Part shown: positions 7,169-13,970 of the stretch, piece after piece
Numbering within the stretch: position 1 is the first letter of the stretch
Layout of the letters: each line of letters starts with the position of its first letter
Assembly: GCA_964605095.1 (NCBI GenBank)
Contig: CAZSBS010000120.1
Span: forward strand, 1 to 14,268
Direction of reading: 5' to 3'
Source of the DNA: JAUWQU01 sp964605095
Lineage (GTDB): Bacteria; Planctomycetota; Phycisphaerae; SM23-33
DNA length: 14,268 nt
Notes under the pieces: model-generated
Databases searched by the model: none
What the model saw: the letters and a program-made list of their open reading frames with translations, nothing else
What the model was told of the DNA's origin: nothing
Translations under genes and position numbers: made by a program

Positions 7169-8111
7169 CGAGCAGGACCTTTATATTCTCGCCGCTTCGC
7201 GCGGCCTCCATCGCGGCCAAGCCGTCTGTGAGTGAAAACTCCGCGCTGATAAGTGCCGCGACGTCCACCTCGCGTCGGGCCAGGGTGGCGATTGCTTCCG
7301 GGAACGGACCGCACCTGGAGCCCACGACGGTGATCTCGTCGATTACCAGTGGTGCGAGGTTCAGCCCGCCGGTGGCGGCAAAAGTGCTCTTAAGGACGAT
7401 CGTGCCTCGCGGGCGGACCGTTCGCATCGCCAACTCGAACCCGGCCGCGCTGCCCGTCGCGTCCACGACCACGTCGGCTGCCTTGGCGGGGACAAAGTCG
7501 CTTTCAAGCATGGTTTGGACGCCCTGTTTCTCAGCGGCCTCGAGCTTGCCCACATGCCGGCCCACCATCACCATCCGCCGCAGCCTAGGGCGAAGCACGC
7601 GGACGATTAGCTGCGCCAGCCGACCATCGCCGAGCACCACCACGCGGTCCGACTGGGCGAGCTTGACCTGGCGGATAAGTTGAAACGCCGCCGCCAGCGG
7701 CTCGACGAAGACCGCCTCGCTGTCGCTCACGGCCTCGGGCACTTCGTGGCAGTTTCTCGCCGGGACGGTCACGTACTCGGCGAAGCATCCATCCCGCCTG
7801 TCGATGCCGAGGACCGTGCGGTTGCGGCAATGGTTGGCCAGGCCGAACTTGCACATGTCGCACTTGCCGCAGATGCAGTTGATCTCGGCCACGACGCGTT
7901 TGCCGGCCCACTGCCGCGATCCCCCCACGGCCCTGCCGACAAACTCGTGGCCCATCACGCCGCTAAAGTCCATGTAGCCCTTTACGACCTCCAGGTCGGT
8001 CGAGCATATCCCGGCCTTGCTGACCTCGACGAGCACCTCTCCGTGCGTGCAGCGCGGCTTGGGGTAATTCGTCCGCATAACCACCTTGCCGTCAAAACAC
8101 ATCGCGAGCAT
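7155..8111 (-). CDS. Zinc-dependent alcohol/polyol dehydrogenase (MDR superfamily)
   Basis: Medium-chain dehydrogenase, an NAD(P)-dependent oxidoreductase of alcohols or sugars. The 318-aa product is a little short for the family (about 340-350). The catalytic zinc site is C36 (GICSTD), H55/E56 (GHEF) and E138 (VEPLA). The structural zinc cluster is C81, C84, C87 and C95. The Rossmann nucleotide-binding loop is VLGDGRLAQ (159-167), with the last G of the usual GxGxxG replaced by A. The substrate is not evident; threonine/sorbitol-dehydrogenase-like enzymes are nearest in pattern. GGAG lies 6 nt before the ATG (8118-8121). It overlaps the downstream pgeF-like gene by 14 nt and follows the lipoprotein gene by 33 nt. 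Confidence 0.88.
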   Translation of the reverse strand: MLAMCFDGKVVMRTNYPKPRCTHGEVLVEVSKAGICSTDLEVVKGYMDFSGVMGHEFVGRAVGGSRQWAGKRVVAEINCICGKCDMCKFGLANHCRNRTVLGIDRRDGCFAEYVTVPARNCHEVPEAVSDSEAVFVEPLAAAFQLIRQVKLAQSDRVVVLGDGRLAQLIVRVLRPRLRRMVMVGRHVGKLEAAEKQGVQTMLESDFVPAKAADVVVDATGSAAGFELAMRTVRPRGTIVLKSTFAATGGLNLAPLVIDEITVVGSRCGPFPEAIATLARREVDVAALISAEFSLTDGLAAMEAARSGENIKVLLDVRR

Positions 8112-8144
8112 GGACTTCTCCGAAGACTTGCTGGAGCCGGAATG

Positions 8145-9062
8145 TTACGGCTTTGGCGGCCCGGGCGCCACTGGGTTCGCCGCCTTGGGCGTGACAACAT
8201 CCGCTTTCGGCGCCGCCGTTGGCGCCGCTGAGGCCGGCCTGGTCGCCGGCGGGCCGGCGGGTTTGCTTACCCGCATCCAGTCCCACCAGGGCGCCTTGTC
8301 CGGCTGCGCTGCCTTTGGCGCCAGCGTCTGCGCGCCGACCATGTCCGCCCAGTTCTGGCCGTCGTAGCCGAGGTCCTTTCCCACGATCTCCACCAGCGAC
8401 CCGTGGGCCTGGTATCGCACGGAAAACGCCTTGTCGGACAGGCAGTCCACCAATGCCCGCGCCACTGCTATATTGCGATGGTGCCGCAGCGCCCGACAGG
8501 AATTGGCGCGAACGTCCTGGTCGACGTCGTTGAGCACGCGGTTTCGCAGCGCCGGGGCCGAACTGTTGTCGTAGACCTTGTCCAGGGCCGTGGCCGCGTC
8601 CTGGCGGACAGTAACGTCGGTGTCCATCAGTGCCCGCGTCACGTCCGGGGCGTAGTTTGGGTCATGCGCCCGGCCAAGCGCCCGGACGGCCGCGGCGCGG
8701 ACAAGCGGGTCCTTGTCGGTTTTCAGCAGGGCCGCGTAGCCCTTGAGGTACGGCTCCTTGAGGCCCCAGTCCTTCGAGCTGAGGCCCACGACGCCCTGGC
8801 GGCGCCTGTCGGGGTCGTTGGGGTCGAAGGCCCATGCCACCAACTTGGTGGGCGATGGGCCCAAGATCTTCTCAGCCATGCTGACGTTCCCACCGTCGCC
8901 GCCCTTGGAGCAGCCGCTCAGAACAGCCGCCAATAAAGCAAAGGCGGCAATAGGTAACAGGTAGCAGGTAATAGGGAAAGAGGATGCCCGCGGGCCCAGG
9001 GACTGCAATCCTTGGAACCGATGCGGCGCCTCTTCACGCTTTCGGGCGAACCGAAGGGTCAT
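8145..9062 (-). CDS. HEAT-repeat lipoprotein
   Basis: A 305-aa predicted lipoprotein. A hydrophobic stretch (about 32-48) ends in a lipobox, LSGC, with Cys51 as the likely acylated residue. Then come HEAT/PBS-lyase-type helical repeats (about 105-230; for example residues 119-130 and 150-161), and a Pro/Ala/Lys-rich unstructured tail (about 245-305). HEAT repeats serve protein-protein contacts, so a scaffold role in the envelope is likely; partner unknown. The leader before Cys51 is unusually long, and part of it (PITCYLLPI) is encoded by a GGTARCA heptad repeat, so the true start could be a later codon such as TTG at codon 19. The ATG at 9062 overlaps the TGA that would end an extended murI frame. 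Family sure, start uncertain. Confidence 0.8.
   Translation of the reverse strand: MTLRFARKREEAPHRFQGLQSLGPRASSFPITCYLLPIAAFALLAAVLSGCSKGGDGGNVSMAEKILGPSPTKLVAWAFDPNDPDRRRQGVVGLSSKDWGLKEPYLKGYAALLKTDKDPLVRAAAVRALGRAHDPNYAPDVTRALMDTDVTVRQDAATALDKVYDNSSAPALRNRVLNDVDQDVRANSCRALRHHRNIAVARALVDCLSDKAFSVRYQAHGSLVEIVGKDLGYDGQNWADMVGAQTLAPKAAQPDKAPWWDWMRVSKPAGPPATRPASAAPTAAPKADVVTPKAANPVAPGPPKP
8949..8975 (-). repeat. Heptad repeat inside the lipoprotein signal peptide
   Basis: On the plus strand three period-7 units GGTAACA, GGTAGCA, GGTAATA lie in a row, the same family as the heptads at 61-159. Read in the gene they give PITCYLL and then PI, which form the front of the hydrophobic export segment. 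Confidence 0.65.
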
Positions 9063-9101
9063 GTTCGACTCTTTACCTTCCTATACGCTACCGCCTGTGC
9101 C

Positions 9102-9123
9102 CCTGCTCGCTGAAGCGAGCAGG
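9102..9123. other. Strong hairpin between murI and the lipoprotein gene
   Basis: CCTGCTCGC (9102-9110) and GCGAGCAGG (9115-9123) form a perfect 9-bp stem with a TGAA loop (TTCA in minus RNA). Neither side has a T-run, so it is not a standard terminator. It may act as a processing or stability element, or be a REP-like repeat. Confidence 0.6.
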
Positions 9124-9172
9124 CCTCAGAAGCTAAAACAGGCGCTCTTATCACCCGTTCCGGGTTCCGCCG

Positions 9173-9187
9173 TTTCTTCCTTTTCTT
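9173..9187 (-). repeat. AAG-rich tract directly after the murI stop
   Basis: In murI sense the TAG is followed by AAG AAA AGG AAG AAA. The 10-mer AGTAGAAGAA, which includes the stop codon, is identical to that at the mutarotase end. Confidence 0.6.
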
Positions 9188-10039
9188 CTACTGGCCACCA
9201 ATTCGTCGTGATTCCAGTTCATCGGTCCCCACGAACTCCACGTGGTCTATTTTTCGCCCGCCAAACCGCTCGCCCAAAACGGCGAACCGCTCGGCATTGT
9301 CAGTTGTGTAGCATCGCAGCGTGCCACACCCGGAAGGGTTGTCGAGCCCGGAGGCCAGGAGCCTGCGGCGCGCCTCGCCGGCGGCGGCGCTGGCACTGCT
9401 GACGAGCTTGACGTCAGGGCCCATGAGCTTGCCGATTGCCCCGGCCAGCAGCGGGTAGTGCGTGCAGCCGAGGATCATCGCGCCACACCGCCGACGCTGC
9501 ATGGCGCGAAGGTAGTCGCAAAGGACGTTCAGGACGATCGGGTCGTCCTGGTCGCGCCCCTCCTCGACGATCGGGACCAGCAGCGGGCACGCCTGAGCCA
9601 TCACCTCTCGCTCGGGCGCCAGCCTGGCGATCTCCCGTTGGTAGGCCCCGCTCTTGACGGTGGCCTCCGTGCCGATCACGCCAATGATGCCGTCAGTCGC
9701 CGCCACGGCCGCGGCTGCGCCCGGACGGATCACGTCCACAACGTCCACCGGACTGGCCGCGACGAGCTGCTCGTACGCCGCCGCCGTCGCGGTGTTGCAG
9801 GCAACGACGATCATCTTCGGATCGAAGCCCAGCAGGAACGACATGTCCTCCAGCGCGAACCGCCGGATCGTCTGGAGGCTCTTGATGCCGTAGGGAACGC
9901 GGGCGCTGTCGCCAAGGTAGACGATGTCCTCGGCCGGCATGATCTCCGTCAACTCGCGCATGACCGTCAGGCCGCCCAGGCCGGAATCGAAAACCCCGAT
10001 GGGTCGGGGATCGCTATGTAACTGCTCTTGGCTTGTCAC
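9188..10039 (-). CDS. murI: Glutamate racemase
   Basis: Converts L- to D-glutamate for peptidoglycan precursors, without a cofactor, using two cysteines. The 283-aa product has the normal length. FDSGLGGLTV (17-26), with the catalytic Asp18 and Ser19, is near the N-terminus. ACNTATAAA carries catalytic Cys81 and GCTHYPLL carries catalytic Cys192. The start is taken as GTG at 10039, as no in-frame ATG precedes the FDSG motif; the ribosome binding site is weak. It lies 59 nt after the DUF5989-like gene. Its presence implies a peptidoglycan wall. Beyond the TAG the frame stays open for 42 codons and ends exactly at the ATGA of the lipoprotein start. Identification secure, start moderately so. 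Confidence 0.95.
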   Translation of the reverse strand: MTSQEQLHSDPRPIGVFDSGLGGLTVMRELTEIMPAEDIVYLGDSARVPYGIKSLQTIRRFALEDMSFLLGFDPKMIVVACNTATAAAYEQLVAASPVDVVDVIRPGAAAAVAATDGIIGVIGTEATVKSGAYQREIARLAPEREVMAQACPLLVPIVEEGRDQDDPIVLNVLCDYLRAMQRRRCGAMILGCTHYPLLAGAIGKLMGPDVKLVSSASAAAGEARRRLLASGLDNPSGCGTLRCYTTDNAERFAVLGERFGGRKIDHVEFVGTDELESRRIGGQ

Positions 10040-10098
10040 GCTCGAAGCTTACCCGAACCAGCCGCGGTTACGCAAGACGCTTGGCCGAGATGCGCCTC

Positions 10099-10302
10099 TC
10101 AGAACACCGTGTACATCCACGCCCCCACCCCGCTGCCGGACAGTAACACCAATACGCCCATCAGCAGGATAATCACGACGATAGGCAACAGCCACCACTT
10201 CTTATTGTGCTTGAGGAAGTCCCAGAACTCCAGAACGAGTCCAGGCCTGCGCGACCGCCCGGCCTGCACGAACCGCTCCGCCTGTCCATTGTCGTCAGCC
10301 AT
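10099..10302 (-). CDS. DUF5989-like small membrane protein
   Basis: A 67-aa protein with a charged N-terminal half and one transmembrane helix (about 38-56). The core FWDFLKHNKKWWLLPIVVI (26-44) matches what I know of DUF5989, a family of unknown function found beside SxtJ-like proteins and carbamoyltransferases. The ATG at 10302 has no clear Shine-Dalgarno; a TATAAT box lies about 30 nt upstream. It sits between the SxtJ-like gene and murI. It probably is a membrane partner of the carbamoyltransferase group, by association only. Family assignment is from memory of the pattern. Confidence 0.8.
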   Translation of the reverse strand: MADDNGQAERFVQAGRSRRPGLVLEFWDFLKHNKKWWLLPIVVIILLMGVLVLLSGSGVGAWMYTVF

Positions 10303-10332
10303 GGCCGACCATTGTAACGAGTGTGTTGGACA

Positions 10333-10338
10333 ATTATA
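10333..10338 (-). promoter_or_regulatory. Candidate -10 box for the DUF5989-like gene
   Basis: A perfect TATAAT on the minus strand ends 30 nt before the DUF5989-like ATG, in an AT-rich patch unusual for this region. No good -35 box is present at 16-18 nt. If real, the small gene and murI could be transcribed separately from the carbamoyltransferase. Confidence 0.35.
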
Positions 10339-10386
10339 TAGATTCCTCCGGCAACGACGCTCCCAAGTCCAGCCCCGAATGCCGAA

Positions 10387-10443
10387 GGCCCCCGACGGGG
10401 GGCCGGGGGTCCCGGCGCGCCGGGACCATCGGCCCTCCGGGCC
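10387..10443. repeat. Three tandem GC hairpins
   Basis: Three stems lie in a row. Stem 1 is GGCCCCC/GGGGGCC (10387-10404, 4-nt loop). Stem 2 is a perfect 20-bp palindrome GGTCCCGGCG/CGCCGGGACC (10408-10427). Stem 3 is GGCCC/GGGCC (10431-10443, 3-nt loop). They are non-coding, 31 nt after the SxtJ-like stop and upstream of the DUF5989-like gene. No T-run follows. They may be a transcription or RNA-decay barrier, or a REP-like mobile repeat. Confidence 0.75.
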
Positions 10444-10473
10444 TCCAAGCTTGTTAAGGGAAATGGACGGCCA

Positions 10474-10914
10474 TCAGAATTGCCGGTAGTAGCGCCGCAC
10501 GTCGTCCACGGGCCGGCGCGGAGTCCAGTAGGTTTTCGCCGACGCATCAAACCTCCGGTGCAGCACGTCCCGGCCAATAAGCCTGAACACCAGCGATATC
10601 GGCGTGAAGACTCCGAAGTACAGCACCGCCAGGATCACGAAGGAAACGACAATGCCGATCGGCAGACCGATGGCTGAGATTGCGATGTAGAAAGGCAAGA
10701 GATACTTCGGGCGCAATATCGCCAGCAGTGTCCAGATGCCGATGGCTCCCCATATGACGGCGACGATCGTCGCCTTCTGCGGGCCCGCGGCGCTTTGCGC
10801 GATGACCTTCGCCGTCGCGCCCGCCGCCAGCAGTGCGAACACGACCGTCCCAGCCAGGCCGAACAGGCGAAGCTGGCGTTTGTCGGGCTTCCAGTTTATT
10901 TCCACAAGGGCCAT
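10474..10914 (-). CDS. SxtJ-like membrane protein
   Basis: A 146-aa protein beginning MALVEINWKPDKRQLR, the typical opening of the SxtJ family, named after a gene of the saxitoxin cluster. Hydrophobic segments lie at about 15-39, 46-67, and two in 71-113. A basic C-terminal tail carries RRFDASAKTYWTP (120-132), also characteristic. Function is unknown; members occur with carbamoyltransferases. The start at 10914 is chosen by family pattern; the frame is open upstream to 11115, but that part overlaps the carbamoyltransferase end and is repeat-like. It lies 121 nt after the carbamoyltransferase. There is no sign that saxitoxin itself is made. Confidence 0.85.
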   Translation of the reverse strand: MALVEINWKPDKRQLRLFGLAGTVVFALLAAGATAKVIAQSAAGPQKATIVAVIWGAIGIWTLLAILRPKYLLPFYIAISAIGLPIGIVVSFVILAVLYFGVFTPISLVFRLIGRDVLHRRFDASAKTYWTPRRPVDDVRRYYRQF

Positions 10915-10931
10915 AATCGTCGTTTCTTCTT

Positions 10932-10954
10932 CGGTTTCCCAACCGGTAGCTACC
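10932..10954 (-). repeat. Hairpin and heptad palindrome before the SxtJ-like gene
   Basis: CGGTT/AACCG (10932-10945, 4-nt loop) adjoins GGTAGCTACC (10945-10954), a perfect palindrome that joins both orientations of the heptad seen at 61-159. GAAGAAGAA tracts flank it on both sides. It lies 17 nt upstream of the SxtJ-like start. Confidence 0.5.
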
Positions 10955-11016
10955 AATATCTCTTTCTTCTCTGCGTTCACCGCGGCCTCCCGCAGGGACC
11001 GTTGGTCTGCGTGAAA

Positions 11017-11029
11017 TCTTCTTCTTTTT
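11017..11029 (-). repeat. AAA-AAG tract just after the carbamoyltransferase stop
   Basis: In gene sense the TGA is followed by GAG CCC and then AAA AAG AAG AAG, again in codon phase with the preceding gene. Confidence 0.6.
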
Positions 11030-11035
11030 GGGCTC

Positions 11036-12907
11036 TCAATCCGGCGCGAATCTCGCCAGGTGCTCGTCCACGTCGACTGTTTTCCCGGCCGGCTGATCGG
11101 CCTTGTATGCGACACAGTTTTCCAGCACCAGCACGTCCATGTTGGTGGCGAGGAAGCACCGCCACGCGTCGGCGGGCGAGCAGACGATCGGCTCGCCTCG
11201 CACGTTGTAGCTCGTGTTTATCAGCACACTGCAGCCGGTGCGGTCGCGGAAGCGCCGCAGCAGTCGGTGGAACCGCCCATGCCGCTCGGCGTCTACGGTC
11301 TGCACGCGGGCCGAGCCGTCCACGTGCGTGACGGCAGGGATTGCCGAACCCGCCGCGGCAGTCGCCGACATCAGCCGGGCGACGACGTCGTCGGGCTCGC
11401 CAGCCAGCCTGCCGCCTGCCGCCTTGGCGCCCCGCACGGGCACCGTCAGCAGCATGTACGGGCTTTCGACGCCGTCGGGCAGGTCGAACCACTGCCGGGC
11501 GTCCTCGGCCAGGACGCTCGGCGCGAACGGCCTGAACGACTCGCGGAACTTAATCTTGCGGTTCAACAGCGACTGCATCCTGGGGTTGCGAGCGTCGGCG
11601 AGGATCGACCGGTTGCCCATGGCGCGCGGGCCGAACTCCATCGGCCCGTGGAAGTGCCCCACCACCATGCCGGCCTCGATTGCGCGGACGATCTCGTCGA
11701 GCAGCGCATCCTCGTCGGCACGGATGTGGAACTTTGCCCCGACGCCGGCGAGAAACTCGCGGGCCTCGTCGGCCGACCATGCCGGGCCAAGCAGCGAGCC
11801 GTGCTGGGAGTCATGCACGCCGTCGGCGTGCCGCGGCTTGTCCAACAACTGGTGCCAGACAAACATCGCCGCGCCGAGCGCGCCGCCGGCGTCACCCGCG
11901 GCCGGCTGAATCCAAATCCGCTCAAATATCCCTTCCCGCAGGATTCGCCCGTTGGCGACGCAGTTCAGGGCGACCCCGCCAGCCAGGACGAGATCCTTCA
12001 TTTTCGTCTCGGCCGCGATGTGCCTGGCCATCCGCAGCATGATCTCCTCCGTAACGGCCTGGATTGACGCCGCAAGGTCCATCTCGCGTGTTGTCAACTG
12101 CGCCTCGGGCTTTCGCGGCGGACCCCCAAAAAGGCGATCGAACGCCCGCGAGGTCATCGTCAGCCCGGAGCAGTAGTCGAAGTACCGCATGTCCATGCGG
12201 AAGCTGCCGTCGTCCTTCAGGTCGATGAGCTTGTCGAGGATCACATCGCGGTATCGCGGCCGGCCGAACGGCGCCAGGCCCATCAGCTTGTACTCGCCGC
12301 TGTTGACGCGGAACCCGCAGAAGTACGTGAAGGCCGAGTACAGCAGCCCCAGCGAGTGAGGGAACCGCAACTCGTGCGACAGTTCAATCCGGTTGTCGCG
12401 CCCGACGCCGAAAGACGCGGTCGCCCACTCGCCCACGCCGTCGACGGTCAGGATGGCGGCCTGCTCGAAAGGCGACGGGAAGAACGCCGCGGCCGCGTGG
12501 GACTCGTGGTGCTCGGGGAAGACGTACCGGCCCTTGTATCGCGCGGCCGCTCCGCCGCCGGCGCCGCCCAGGCCGCGGTCGATCTGACTCGGCGTGTGGA
12601 GCTTTTGTCGCAGCCAGAGCGGCAGTGCCCGTGTGAACGCCCGGAACCCTCGCGGCGCCACTGCCAGCCAGGTCTCCAGCAGCCGCTCGAACTTCAGCAG
12701 CGGCTTGTCGTAGAACGCGACGTAGTCGATATTGGCCGGGGTGATTCCCCCTGCCCGCAGGCAGTATTCGACGGCCCGGGCGGGAAAGCCGCTGTCGTGC
12801 TTGATGCGGGTGAATCGCTCCTCCTGGGCAGCCGCGACTATCACCCCGTCGCGCACCAGGCAGGCGGCGGAGTCGTGGTAAAACGCGGATATGCCCAGGA
12901 TGTCCAT
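11036..12907 (-). CDS. NodU/TobZ/SxtI-type O-carbamoyltransferase
   Basis: Transfers a carbamoyl group from carbamoyl phosphate, via carbamoyl-adenylate, to a hydroxyl of an acceptor; relatives modify nodulation factors, antibiotics and saxitoxin. The 623-aa product is full length. The N-terminal Kae1-like domain shows GISAFYHDSA (5-14, His11), HHESHA (133-138, metal-binding histidines), TVDGVGEW (154-161) and AGGVALNC (309-316). The C-terminal YrdC-like domain shows GPRAMGNRSIL (426-436), FRPFAPSVL and LINTSYNVRGEP (562-573). TobZ is known to bind iron, which fits the metal transporter 9 nt upstream. The ribosome binding site is weak, so translation may be coupled to that gene. It is followed by SxtJ-like and DUF5989-like genes. 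Acceptor unknown. Confidence 0.93.
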   Translation of the reverse strand: MDILGISAFYHDSAACLVRDGVIVAAAQEERFTRIKHDSGFPARAVEYCLRAGGITPANIDYVAFYDKPLLKFERLLETWLAVAPRGFRAFTRALPLWLRQKLHTPSQIDRGLGGAGGGAAARYKGRYVFPEHHESHAAAAFFPSPFEQAAILTVDGVGEWATASFGVGRDNRIELSHELRFPHSLGLLYSAFTYFCGFRVNSGEYKLMGLAPFGRPRYRDVILDKLIDLKDDGSFRMDMRYFDYCSGLTMTSRAFDRLFGGPPRKPEAQLTTREMDLAASIQAVTEEIMLRMARHIAAETKMKDLVLAGGVALNCVANGRILREGIFERIWIQPAAGDAGGALGAAMFVWHQLLDKPRHADGVHDSQHGSLLGPAWSADEAREFLAGVGAKFHIRADEDALLDEIVRAIEAGMVVGHFHGPMEFGPRAMGNRSILADARNPRMQSLLNRKIKFRESFRPFAPSVLAEDARQWFDLPDGVESPYMLLTVPVRGAKAAGGRLAGEPDDVVARLMSATAAAGSAIPAVTHVDGSARVQTVDAERHGRFHRLLRRFRDRTGCSVLINTSYNVRGEPIVCSPADAWRCFLATNMDVLVLENCVAYKADQPAGKTVDVDEHLARFAPD

Positions 12908-12916
12908 GAATGCAGT

Positions 12917-13741
12917 CTACCCTAAGGCCACATCCAGCGTCATCATTATCGCGAAGCCCACTATCACGCCCATGGTGGCCAGGTCCACGTTGCCCTTGTT
13001 CTGGCTTTCGGGGATAAGTTCCTCGGTTACCACGAAGATCATCGCCCCGGCCGCGAACGCCAGTGCGTACGGCAGCACGGCCGCCATGGATATGACGAGA
13101 AAAGCCCCGATCACGCCGGCGATTGGCTCGACGATTGCCGAAAGTTGCCCGTACCAGAAGCTTCGCAGGCGGCTCATGCCCTCGCGGCGAAGCGGCAGCG
13201 CCACGGCCGTGCCTTCGGGGAAGTTTTGCAGCCCGATGCCAATCGCCAGCGCAAGCGCCGCGCCGAGTTGAGCGGCGCGAGCCGCGCCGGTCATCCCGGC
13301 CGCGGCGCCGAACGCCACTCCGACGGCCAGGCCCTCGGGTATGTTGTGGATGGTGATTGCCAGCACCAGCAGCGTACTCCGCCGCCAGGATGTTTGAGGC
13401 CCCTCCGCCTTTGCAAGGCCGGGGTGCAGGTGCGGCAGGATGCGATCTATCACCCGCAGGAACACCGCCCCCAGCAGGAACCCCACCAGCGGCGGGATCC
13501 ACTTCCATGTCGGGCCGTAAAGCGGCGAAGCCTCCGCCATGTCGATAGCCGGTGCCAACAACGACCAGAAGCTTGCGGCAATCATCACCCCGCCAGCCAT
13601 GCCGAGCGACGCGTCCATGAACTTCTGGTTCATGCGTTTGGAGAAGAACACCAAGGCCGCCCCCGCGCCCGTAACGGCCCAGGTGAACAGCGTCGCTATC
13701 AACGCCTGCAAGATCGGATTCAGGTTGAAAAGCCAATCCAT
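12917..13741 (-). CDS. ZIP family metal transporter (ZupT/GufA type)
   Basis: Inner-membrane importer of divalent metals such as Zn2+ or Fe2+. The 274-aa product has about 8 membrane helices and both metal-site motifs: HNIPEGLAVG (132-141) and QNFPEGTAVA (172-181). EELIPE (240-245) is in a later helix, and a His-containing loop (HLHPG, 104-108) follows helix 3. Starts at 13747 and 13741 are both ATG; 13741 is preferred because GGGAG (13750-13754) is 8 nt from it and only 2 nt from the other. It is first in the run, 9 nt before the carbamoyltransferase ATG, and divergent from the sulfatase. Metal specificity cannot be read. Confidence 0.93.
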   Translation of the reverse strand: MDWLFNLNPILQALIATLFTWAVTGAGAALVFFSKRMNQKFMDASLGMAGGVMIAASFWSLLAPAIDMAEASPLYGPTWKWIPPLVGFLLGAVFLRVIDRILPHLHPGLAKAEGPQTSWRRSTLLVLAITIHNIPEGLAVGVAFGAAAGMTGAARAAQLGAALALAIGIGLQNFPEGTAVALPLRREGMSRLRSFWYGQLSAIVEPIAGVIGAFLVISMAAVLPYALAFAAGAMIFVVTEELIPESQNKGNVDLATMGVIVGFAIMMTLDVALG

Positions 13742-13970
13742 CCGCATCGCTCCCGTGTCCGGCCGGCCTGGAGAGCCCGCGGAGCCTGGCCCGGCCGCGA
13801 CGTGAGCGTGAGCGTACCGACTGCGGCCGCACCGCACAACCGTTTTGCGGGCGGACCTTTCTTCGCCGGCATGGGTTTGCTAGATAAGCGCACACCAGAC
13901 AGCGGACATCAGGAAGAATACTTCACGAGGCGATAGCTGAGGACGCTGAGAATAGAACAAGGAGACCCAG
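13742..13970. promoter_or_regulatory. Divergent intergenic region
   Basis: The 229 nt between the ZIP and sulfatase starts must hold the promoters of both, but I see no convincing -35/-10 pair. A GTGAGC direct repeat (13802-13813) and an AT-richer patch (13905-13960) are the only features noted. Confidence 0.4.

Noticed and set aside
10474..13741. Saxitoxin or antibiotic biosynthesis cluster
   Set aside because: Only the carbamoyltransferase and SxtJ-like genes recall such clusters; no PKS, NRPS, amidinotransferase or tailoring genes are in the window.
13742..13837. Longer ZIP start at 13837
   Set aside because: The added residues are Arg/Gly/Pro-rich without homology pattern, while GGGAG is correctly spaced for the ATG at 13741.
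12384..13895. Minus-strand open frame of 503 codons across the ZIP and carbamoyltransferase genes
   Set aside because: It runs through two well-supported genes in another frame and has an Arg/Gly-rich composition typical of shadows.
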